NCBI RefSeq assembly: GCF_004349065.1
Contig: NZ_SMKZ01000014.1
Coordinates: 78,272 to 142,271, forward strand
DNA from: Jiangella asiatica
GTDB lineage: Bacteria; Actinomycetota; Actinomycetes; Jiangellales; Jiangellaceae
Length of the DNA stretch: 64,000 nucleotides
Direction of reading: 5' to 3'
The notes under the pieces are model-generated. The model ran no database searches. It was not told the origin of the DNA and worked only from the letters and a program-made list of their open reading frames with translations. A program made the position numbers and the translations under genes. Positions within the stretch are counted from its first letter, which is position 1, and each line of letters begins with the position of its first letter. This document shows, in pieces, positions 8,761 to 14,618 of this stretch.

Positions 8761-9143
8761 CCGGACCCGCCGACCGGAACGACGCGCCCCGCCGCTGGCC
8801 GCGCAGCGTCTACGCCGCCGGCCGCGAGCCCGACCCTCGGTTCACGTTCGCCAACGAGCGCACCTTCCTCGCCTGGATCCGCACCGCGCTCGCGCTGCTG
8901 GCGGCCGGCATCGCGCTCGAGGCGCTCGAGATCCCCGACCAGCGTGTGCTGCGACTCACCCTCGTGGTGGCGCTCGCGTTGCTCGGCGCGGTCAGCAGCG
9001 TCCTGGCGTTCTTCCGGTGGGCGCAGGCGGAGAAGGCACTGCGGGAGTCCCGGCCGCTGCCCTCGCCGGCGCTGGCCCCGGTGCTGGCGTTCGGCCTGGC
9101 GGTGGCCGCGATCGTCATCGTCGTCGTGCTCGCCGCGTCGTGA
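8757..9143 (+). CDS. DUF202 (YidH-type) membrane protein 1
   Basis: A 128-residue protein with the DUF202 signature RFTFANERTFLAWIRTALAL followed by three membrane helices (the first in LLAAGIALEALEI; LTLVVALALLGAVSSVLAFF; LAPVLAFGLAVAAIVIVVVL). The conserved NERTFLAWIRT segment sits just before helix 1, as in YidH/VTC-like proteins. It is translationally coupled to the preceding and following genes through 4-base and 1-base overlaps. The role of the family is not known. Confidence 0.88.
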   Translation: MTGPADRNDAPRRWPRSVYAAGREPDPRFTFANERTFLAWIRTALALLAAGIALEALEIPDQRVLRLTLVVALALLGAVSSVLAFFRWAQAEKALRESRPLPSPALAPVLAFGLAVAAIVIVVVLAAS

Positions 9144-9463
9144 TGATCGACCGGGCCTTCGACGACGGCGCGCAGAACGAGCGGACCTCTCTGGCGTGGA
9201 CCCGCACGGCGCTGTCGCTGCTGGTCGGCGTGGTGCTGGCCAGCCGCCTGGCCGCCGAGCCGCTGGGCGCGGCGGCCTTCGTGTTCGGCCTGGTCGTCGT
9301 GCCGTTACCGGTGGCCATCCTGCTGCTGGCACGGCGCCGCTACCGCCGCTCGCACGAGGCGCTGCACGCCGACCGCACCCTGCCCGACGGGCGCCTGCCG
9401 GGCCTGGTCGCCGTCGTCACCCTCCTGCTCGCCGTGCTGGAGATCGCCTACGCCATCGCATGA
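9143..9463 (+). CDS. DUF202 membrane protein 2
   Basis: A shorter paralog of the preceding gene (106 residues from the ATG at 9143; a GTG at 9140 is also possible). It shows the same N-terminal motif (AQNERTSLAWTRTALSLLVG) and three hydrophobic helices ending at the C terminus (VAVVTLLLAVLEIAYAIA). DUF202 genes are often found as such unequal pairs, suggesting a heteromeric membrane complex. The start codon overlaps the previous stop. Confidence 0.88.
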   Translation: MIDRAFDDGAQNERTSLAWTRTALSLLVGVVLASRLAAEPLGAAAFVFGLVVVPLPVAILLLARRRYRRSHEALHADRTLPDGRLPGLVAVVTLLLAVLEIAYAIA

Positions 9464-9500
9464 CATCTTGACGCTCAAGCTCGTGCGCATCATGATGTCA
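9461..9500 (+). promoter_or_regulatory. vapBC promoter flanked by an inverted repeat
   Basis: TTGACG (9468-9473) and CATGAT (9491-9496) are spaced 17 bases, a plausible -35/-10 pair that predicts a start site at about the vapB ATG (9503). Arms TGACATC (9461-9467) and GATGTCA (9494-9500) are exact inverted repeats enclosing the promoter, as expected for an autoregulated toxin-antitoxin operator. No ribosome site precedes vapB, consistent with a leaderless message. Confidence 0.6.
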
Positions 9501-9502
9501 CC

Positions 9503-9763
9503 ATGCGTACCACCTTGACGCTCGATCCGGAGGTAGCCCGACTGGTCGAGGAAGCGATGCATCGTGAGCGGCGCCCCATGAAGCAGGTGGTCAACGACGC
9601 GCTACGGCGGGCGCTGGCACCGGAACGAAGCCGCGCGACGCCGTTCCGTGTCGTCCCGCACGAGTCGGCTGTCCGGCCCGGCTTCGACCTGGCGGGATTC
9701 AATCGACTTGCCGACGAGTTGGATGACGAGGCGGTCATGCACCACACCCGGCCGTCCTCGTGA
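9503..9763 (+). CDS. vapB: VapB-type antitoxin
   Basis: An 86-residue protein with an N-terminal ribbon-helix-helix (MRTTLTLDPEVARLVEEAMH ... MKQVVNDALRRAL) and a C-terminal segment (RPGFDLAGFNRLADELDD) that would wrap the toxin. The ATG at 9503 has no Shine-Dalgarno and sits where transcription should start. The stop overlaps the toxin start by 4 bases (GTGA). Expected to repress its own promoter through the inverted repeat at 9461-9500. Confidence 0.85.
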   Translation: MRTTLTLDPEVARLVEEAMHRERRPMKQVVNDALRRALAPERSRATPFRVVPHESAVRPGFDLAGFNRLADELDDEAVMHHTRPSS

Positions 9764-10197
9764 TCGTTCCGGACGTCAACCTCCTCCTTTACGCGACCAT
9801 CACGGGCTTTCCTCAGCACGTCCGAGCGCGCCGCTGGTGGGAAGAGGCTGTCAACAGTGCGGCCTCGATCGGCCTGACTCCGCCTGCGGTCTTCGGCTTC
9901 CTCAGGCTTGCGACCAATGCGCGTATCTTCGAGTACCCGATGCCGGTCGAGGACGCCACCGGGCGAGTCAACGAATGGTTCGAGCAGCCGAACATCGCCC
10001 TCCTCACCCCCGGACGCGCACATATGGACATCGCGCTGGACCTCCTCAGAGGCCTGGGGACGGCTGGCAATCTCACCACTGACGTCCAGCTTGCCGCGTA
10101 CGCGATCGAGCATCGGGCACAGCTCCACTCGAACGACACCGACTTCGGCCGGTTCAAGGGCCTTAGCTGGGTAGACCCGCTGGCGACCGAGTCCTGA
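9760..10197 (+). CDS. vapC: VapC-type PIN-domain toxin
   Basis: A 145-residue PIN ribonuclease; the family cleaves tRNA or rRNA. The metal-binding acids are visible: Asp in MIVPDVNLLLY, Asp in NLTTDVQLAAYA and Asp in SNDTDFGRF. Also visible is the conserved RPA(V/A)-like region TPPAVFGFLRLATN. The start is the GTG overlapping the antitoxin stop. Both genes look intact, unlike the nearby doc module. Convergent with murQ. Confidence 0.9.
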   Translation: MIVPDVNLLLYATITGFPQHVRARRWWEEAVNSAASIGLTPPAVFGFLRLATNARIFEYPMPVEDATGRVNEWFEQPNIALLTPGRAHMDIALDLLRGLGTAGNLTTDVQLAAYAIEHRAQLHSNDTDFGRFKGLSWVDPLATES

Positions 10198-10206
10198 CGC
10201 GGCCAA

Positions 10207-11112
10207 CTACAACGCGGCGATCGCGTCGCGGACCCGGCCGCCGGTCGCGGCGAGCCGCCGCCTGGCCTCGTCGGCGTCGACCCCGGCCAGGAGCATGACC
10301 GTGGCCGCCTTGGTGTCGTCGCCGCTGTCGCGCAGCGCAGCGGCGACGGCGGTGTCGCTCTCGCCGGTGGCGTCGGTGACGATGCGCTGGGCCCGCCGGC
10401 GCAGCTTCTCGTTGGTGGCACGGACATCGATCATCAAGTCGCCGTACGTGCGCCCGAGCTGGACCATGACCAGCGTCGAGATGGTGTTGAGCACGAGCTT
10501 CGCGGCCGTGCCAGCCTTGAGCCGGGTGGAGCCGGCCACCACCTCCGGCCCGGTCAGCGCCTCGACGGCGACGTCGCTGGCCGCGGCGATCGGCGAGCCG
10601 GGGTTGTTGACGACGGCGACGGTGTACGCGCCGGCCCCGCGGGCGGCGGCGAGCGCACCGAGCACGTAGGGCGTGCGGCCGGACGCGCTGACCGCCACCA
10701 CGACGTCGTGGGGCCCGGGTGTCAGCGAGAGCAGGTCGGCACGGCCGCCCTCCTCGTCGTCCTCGTCGTGCTCGGCGGCGGAGCGGACCGCGCCGAAGCC
10801 GCCGGCCATCACGGCGACGACCTGGTGCTCGTCGACGCCGAAGGTGGGGCCGCACTCGGCGACGTCGAGCACCGCGAGCCGGCCCGGTGTGCCCGCGCCC
10901 ACCTCGATGAGCCGGCCGCCACGGCGCATCCTCGCGACGATGGCGTCGATGGCCTCGACCAGTCGGTCCTGGGTGGCCGCGACGGCGTCGACGGCAGCCC
11001 GGTCCTGCGTGGCCATGAGCGCGACCTGCTCGCGAGTGCTGCGCAGGTCGAGATCGGCGGCCGCGGGCAGGCGCCCCTCGGTGGCAAGCCCGTCCAGCTC
11101 GGCGTTCCTCAC
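10207..11112 (-). CDS. murQ: N-acetylmuramic acid 6-phosphate etherase
   Basis: SIS-fold lyase that removes the lactyl ether from MurNAc 6-phosphate to give GlcNAc 6-phosphate and D-lactate, used in cell-wall sugar salvage. The 301-residue protein shows the MurQ signatures GRLIEVGAGTPGRLAVLDVAE, GPHDVVVAVSASGRTPYV and GSTRLKAGTAAKLVLN, and a C-terminal UBA-like part. The conserved SAGTSGR-type loop reads GAGTPGR here. The GTG start overlaps the regulator stop by 4 bases, so murQ is the second gene of a regulator-enzyme operon. No PTS or kinase gene is adjacent. Confidence 0.9.
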   Translation of the reverse strand: MRNAELDGLATEGRLPAAADLDLRSTREQVALMATQDRAAVDAVAATQDRLVEAIDAIVARMRRGGRLIEVGAGTPGRLAVLDVAECGPTFGVDEHQVVAVMAGGFGAVRSAAEHDEDDEEGGRADLLSLTPGPHDVVVAVSASGRTPYVLGALAAARGAGAYTVAVVNNPGSPIAAASDVAVEALTGPEVVAGSTRLKAGTAAKLVLNTISTLVMVQLGRTYGDLMIDVRATNEKLRRRAQRIVTDATGESDTAVAAALRDSGDDTKAATVMLLAGVDADEARRRLAATGGRVRDAIAAL

Positions 11113-11828
11113 TCGGCCGCCCCGATCCGGTGCGCCGGCTGTAGCTCGACCCGGAACTGGTAGCGGTCGCCGCGGTAGACCGAACGGACGAACTCCACCA
11201 CCCGGCCCTGGGCGTCGCGGGAGATGCGCTCGAACAGGAACGCCGGCGAATGCAGCGGCACGCCGAGCATCTCCGACTCGGACTCGTCGGTCACCGTCGC
11301 CTCGATCGTCTGGACTCCCCCCGACAGCTCCAGACCGTACACGTCGTGCAGCAGCTCGTAGAACGAACCGTCCGCGAGAATCTGCCCGTCCAGACCGGGC
11401 GCGATGTGGGCCGGCACGTGCAGGGTCTCGACGGCCATCGGGGCGTCGTCGGCCAACCGCAGCCGGACCACCCGGACCACCCGCTCGCCCGGTGAGATCT
11501 CCAGGCGGCGGCCCAGCGGCGCGCCGGCCAGCACGTCGTCGACGGCGAGCGTCCGGCTCGACGGCACCGCGCCGCGCTGGCGCATGTCCTCGGAGAACGA
11601 CGTGACCGCGAGGCCTTGGGCGATCTTCGGACCGGCGACGAACGTGCCGGCACCCTGCCGGCGCACCAGCCGCCCCTCCCTGACCAGCTCCTCCACCGCC
11701 CGGCGCAGCGTCATCCGAGACACGCCGAAGCGTGGCGCGAGGGCGCGTTCGGCCGGCAGCGCGTCGCCGACGCTCAGCTCGGCCACCAGGTCGAGGATCT
11801 CGTCACGGATCGAGTGATATTTCGCCAC
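11109..11828 (-). CDS. GntR/HutC-family regulator (DasR-like)
   Basis: An N-terminal winged helix (VAKYHSIRDEILDLVAE ... FGVSRMTLRRAVEELVREG) and a C-terminal UTRA effector domain (FLFERISRDAQGRVVEFV). The GTG at 11828 is chosen because AAAAGGGG lies 8 bases upstream; this gives 239 residues, a normal HutC length. It is co-transcribed with murQ and divergent from a secreted glycosidase. The shared intergenic region holds sites resembling the DasR-responsive element, so the ligand is likely an amino-sugar phosphate such as GlcNAc-6-P or MurNAc-6-P (inference). Confidence 0.88.
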   Translation of the reverse strand: MAKYHSIRDEILDLVAELSVGDALPAERALAPRFGVSRMTLRRAVEELVREGRLVRRQGAGTFVAGPKIAQGLAVTSFSEDMRQRGAVPSSRTLAVDDVLAGAPLGRRLEISPGERVVRVVRLRLADDAPMAVETLHVPAHIAPGLDGQILADGSFYELLHDVYGLELSGGVQTIEATVTDESESEMLGVPLHSPAFLFERISRDAQGRVVEFVRSVYRGDRYQFRVELQPAHRIGAAE

Positions 11829-11842
11829 GCCCGCCACCCCTT

Positions 11843-11902
11843 TTGGTCTAGACGTATCGGGCAAAGTCTTCCAGACTTGGCGCCCATATTGGTCTAGTCC
11901 AA
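11843..11902. promoter_or_regulatory. Three dre-like operator sites
   Basis: Site 1 (11843-11856) contains the exact palindrome GTCTAGAC inside TTGGTCTAGACG. Site 2 (11864-11878) is AAGTCT-TCC-AGACTT, a perfect inverted repeat. Site 3 (11889-11902) is TTGGTCTAGTCCAA, palindromic but for the centre. Sites 1 and 3 match the core of the DasR element TGGTCTAGACCA known from Streptomyces. Centres are about 22 and 24 bases apart, near two helical turns. They sit between the divergent regulator-murQ operon and the glycosidase. Confidence 0.75.
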
Positions 11903-11917
11903 CGAGGAGGCACCAGC

Positions 11918-13498
11918 GTGACACGATCGCGTCGCAGTTCCCTCGTCACCGCGGCGGCGGCTTTGGGCCTCATCGGGGCCGCCCTGACCGCGACCACACC
12001 GGCCACCGCGAGCACCGACATGCCCGAGCAGTGGCGCAGCTACTGGGTCGACGCCTTCAACGAAGGCATCTACACCTCAGCACAGGTCGAAGAGCTGGTC
12101 GGCGACGCGCTCGAGGTCAACGCCAACGCTCTGATCGTCCAGGTGGCCCGCCGGTACGATTGCTTCTGCAACCGGGCGCTCTACCCGCGCACCGACGCCG
12201 CCATCGCGCCCGCACCGTACGACCCGCTGGACGAGGTCATCAAACAGGCCCACGCCGCCGGCCTGGAGGTCCACGCTTGGGTCAACGTCGGCACGCTGTG
12301 GAACTCCGCGACCGCGCCGAGCTCTCCCGACCACGCCTTCAACGCGCACGGCCCCAGCGCCACCGGCGCCGACCGCTGGCTCAACAAGCGCCACGACGGC
12401 ACCGAGCTGGTCGGCGCCAACGCCTTCATCGACCCGGCCAACCCGGCCGCCGTCGACTACATCGTCGACGCCATCCAGAGCATCACCAGCGAGTACGACG
12501 TCGACGGCATCAACCTCGACTACATCCGCTACCCGGACTACAACTCCACCACCACGCACAGCGACTGGGGCTACAGCGAGACCTCGATCGCCCGCTTCCA
12601 GGCAGCCACCGGCCGCACCGACGTGCCGGCACCGTCGGACCAGCAGTTCACCGACTGGCGCCGCGAACAGATCACCAACCTCGTGCGCAAGATCTACCTC
12701 GGCATGCTCGAGGCCGACCCGACCGACCGGCTCACCAACGACGGCATCACCTACGGCTTCGGCCCGCAGAGCGTCGGCGGCTGGGAGAAGACGCGCACCT
12801 ACGCCGAGGTCCTCCAGGACTGGAAGGGCTGGCTGGAAGAAGGGATCATCGACACCGTCGTCGCGATGAACTACAAGCGCGAGTGGATGCCCGACCAGGC
12901 GCAGATGTACGCCGAGTGGAACGAGGTCCTGGCCGACTGGCAGGGCGAGCGGCAGACCGTCTCCGGTCCGGCGCTGTACCTCAACGAGATCGACGACAGC
13001 GTCCAGCAGGTCCGCGACCTGTTGACGCCGACCGCCGCGGGCAACACCGTCGTCGGCTGGAGCGGCTACTCCTACGCCAACCCCAGCCTCACCGCCGCCG
13101 CCGGCTCCGCCGCGGTCAAGGACGCCGAACGCGCCGCGCTCGCCGCCGCCCTGACCACCGGCGCGGACGCGCCGTTCGCCGCGGACGCCGCCGTCCCGTC
13201 GATGCCGTGGAAGGAAGACCCGACGACGGGGAACGTGACGGGCACGCTCGCCCTGCGCGACGGCGTTCCACTCGACGGGGTCACGGTCACCCTCGAGCCG
13301 GTGATGGGCGGCGAGGAGCAGTCGCACGCCAGCGACGGCTCTGGGTGGTTCGGCTTCGTGGACGTCGAACCCGGCCTCTACCTGGTGCGGGTGGACCTGC
13401 CCGACGGCGTGGTGGGACAGCCCGTCTCCGCGGTCCGCGTCCGGGCCGGGCAGATCGCACCGGCCCGCCTGGCGCCGTACGTCGCGCAGCCGAGGTAG
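11918..13498 (+). CDS. Secreted family-10-like glycosidase (DUF187/YngK type)
   Basis: A 526-residue exported protein. A signal peptide (SLVTAAAALGLIGAALTATT) is followed by a TIM-barrel of the GHL10/DUF187 type: EQWRSYWVDAFNEGIYT at the start, DVDGINLDYIRYPDY in the middle with candidate acids, and DTVVAMNYKREW. A small beta domain at the end (LDGVTVTLEPVMGG ... PGLYLVRVDLPDG) looks like a carboxypeptidase-regulatory or fn3-like fold. The GTG start at 11918 has CGAGGAGG 7 bases upstream. Divergence from murQ with shared operators suggests a role in releasing peptidoglycan or amino-sugar fragments; the substrate is unproven. Confidence 0.85.
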   Translation: MTRSRRSSLVTAAAALGLIGAALTATTPATASTDMPEQWRSYWVDAFNEGIYTSAQVEELVGDALEVNANALIVQVARRYDCFCNRALYPRTDAAIAPAPYDPLDEVIKQAHAAGLEVHAWVNVGTLWNSATAPSSPDHAFNAHGPSATGADRWLNKRHDGTELVGANAFIDPANPAAVDYIVDAIQSITSEYDVDGINLDYIRYPDYNSTTTHSDWGYSETSIARFQAATGRTDVPAPSDQQFTDWRREQITNLVRKIYLGMLEADPTDRLTNDGITYGFGPQSVGGWEKTRTYAEVLQDWKGWLEEGIIDTVVAMNYKREWMPDQAQMYAEWNEVLADWQGERQTVSGPALYLNEIDDSVQQVRDLLTPTAAGNTVVGWSGYSYANPSLTAAAGSAAVKDAERAALAAALTTGADAPFAADAAVPSMPWKEDPTTGNVTGTLALRDGVPLDGVTVTLEPVMGGEEQSHASDGSGWFGFVDVEPGLYLVRVDLPDGVVGQPVSAVRVRAGQIAPARLAPYVAQPR

Positions 13499-13540
13499 CC
13501 GTCGGCGCTGCGCACTACCAGCCATTCGCTGCGCGGGACC

Positions 13541-13743
13541 TCGGAATGATCACGTTCAGCACGAGATCTCGTGTCGCACCATGCTCGCAAGCCTCGTGAG
13601 GGTCGGGCAGGCCTGGTGATGAGACGGGGGCCGGAAGCCTCCTCTCATCGCCGGTGCGTGACGAAGGTGAGGGTGATCGTGGCTGGGGCCTGCCCGGCCC
13701 GACGACACAGGGTGAATCGTGATGCACACGAAGTCCTCGTGAC
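13541..13743. repeat. Dispersed hairpin element, copy A (with a partial second copy)
   Basis: Bases 13541-13622 are a member of the five-copy dispersed family. Bases 13541-13564 are identical, inverted, to 47991-48014 (24 of 24). CTCGCAAGCCTCGTG continues the match. A shorter related segment (about 13707-13743, ending AAGTCCTCGTGAC) lies in the opposite orientation, and GGTGATGAGA/TCTCATCGCC forms an extra stem between them. This fills the 299-base gap between the glycosidase and the methyltransferase; I see no gene there. Confidence 0.7.
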
Positions 13744-13797
13744 GGCCGCCGGCGCGACACCTCATTTCACCCGCGAGTGCGGTTGTAGGCTGCGACG

Positions 13798-14358
13798 ATG
13801 AGCGGCTTCGGCGCGATCACCGCCCGCTTCTACGCGTGGTTCAACCGGAACCCGCCGTCCAACCGCATCGTCATCGACGTCGCGGAGTTGGGCCCCGACG
13901 ACCGGGTGCTCGAGGTCGGCTGCGGTCCGGGCGCAGCGCTCGAGCTGGCCGCGAGCCGCATCGGCGCCGAGCGCGTGGCCGCCGTCGACCCGTCGCCCAC
14001 CTTCGCGGCCATGGTGGCCAAGCGGGTGCCCGGCGCCGACGTGCGGGTAGCCGGCGCGGAGGACGTCCCCTTCGACGACGGCGCGTTCACCGTCATCTAC
14101 ACCATCATGTCGATGCACCACTGGGACGACCGCGACGACGGCCTGGCCACGCTGACCGCGAAGCTCGCCCCCGGCGGCCGGCTGCTGCTGGCCGAACGGC
14201 TGCTCGAGAAACCCGGCCACGGCATCACGCCGGCGCAGATCGCGGCGGTGGAGGCACGACTCGGCGAGCTCGGCCAGACCGGCGTCCACACGGTCCGGCG
14301 GCCGGACCGGCGCAAGACGCTGGCCGTCGTCGTCTCGACGCGGCCACTCGCCTCTTGA
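13798..14358 (+). CDS. Class I SAM-dependent methyltransferase
   Basis: A 186-residue Rossmann methyltransferase. Motif I is VLEVGCGPGAALELA near residue 40, motif II VAAVDPSPTF, motif III ADVRVAGAEDVPFDDGAFTV, followed by MSMHHWDDR and GGRLLLAERLL. The length and FDDGAFTVIYTIMSMHHW pattern are like UbiE/Methyltransf_11 proteins. The substrate is unknown. It is preceded by the dispersed repeat and lies upstream of the collapsed gene at 14441. There is no clear operon partner. Confidence 0.85.
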   Translation: MSGFGAITARFYAWFNRNPPSNRIVIDVAELGPDDRVLEVGCGPGAALELAASRIGAERVAAVDPSPTFAAMVAKRVPGADVRVAGAEDVPFDDGAFTVIYTIMSMHHWDDRDDGLATLTAKLAPGGRLLLAERLLEKPGHGITPAQIAAVEARLGELGQTGVHTVRRPDRRKTLAVVVSTRPLAS

Positions 14359-14360
14359 CA
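14355..14360 (+). promoter_or_regulatory. Consensus -35 hexamer ahead of the relict gene and GH116
   Basis: TTGACA overlaps the methyltransferase stop. A -10 box 17-18 bases downstream is only weakly visible (TTGTGT/TGTGTG at about 14378). The leader runs to AAGAGG just before the ATG at 14441, so it would drive the relict reading frame and the coupled GH116 gene. Confidence 0.4.
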
Positions 14361-14440
14361 TAAAACACTGTTGCACGTTGTGTGGGTGCGAACGCAGCCC
14401 GGGCACACGATCTACGACGTTCGACTCGTAAGAGGTTCCC

Positions 14441-14618
14441 ATGAACCGACCCACCGTCGTGTCCACGTCCCTGTCCCTCGTCCTCCTGCCGCTGGCCGGA
14501 CTCGCGGGCGCGGCCGAGCCGGGCGCCACCGACGGCACCGCTGGTAGCCGGCGACGGCGGACGCCGCCGGCATCTCGTTCCTCGACGAACCGCAGGTCTA
14601 CGCACGGGAGCATCCATG
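14441..14618 (+). pseudogene. Collapsed secreted-protein gene (signal peptide joined out of frame to a C-terminal tail)
   Basis: An ATG with ribosome site AAGAGG starts a good signal peptide (TSLSLVLLPLAGLAGAAEPG). After about 35 codons the reading turns into basic low-complexity sequence. In another frame, from about 14558, a natural-looking C terminus appears (ADAAGISFLDEPQVYAREHP) whose TGA overlaps the ATG of the GH116 gene (ATGA), the normal sign of an operon partner. The simplest reading is that the middle of a secreted protein gene was deleted, leaving head and tail. The original function cannot be read. Confidence 0.55.

Noticed and set aside
12077..13525. 482-residue minus-strand frame opposite the secreted glycosidase
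   Set aside because: Shadow frame; no domain, and the plus strand carries signal peptide and barrel motifs.
13515..13760. Open frame reading HEACEHGATRDLVLNVIIP
   Set aside because: It is produced by the dispersed repeat; similar frames occur across copies B-E in various orientations, and there is no ribosome site.
14355..14400. Strong promoter with clear -10
   Set aside because: Only the -35 (TTGACA) is convincing; kept at low confidence as a -35 element only.
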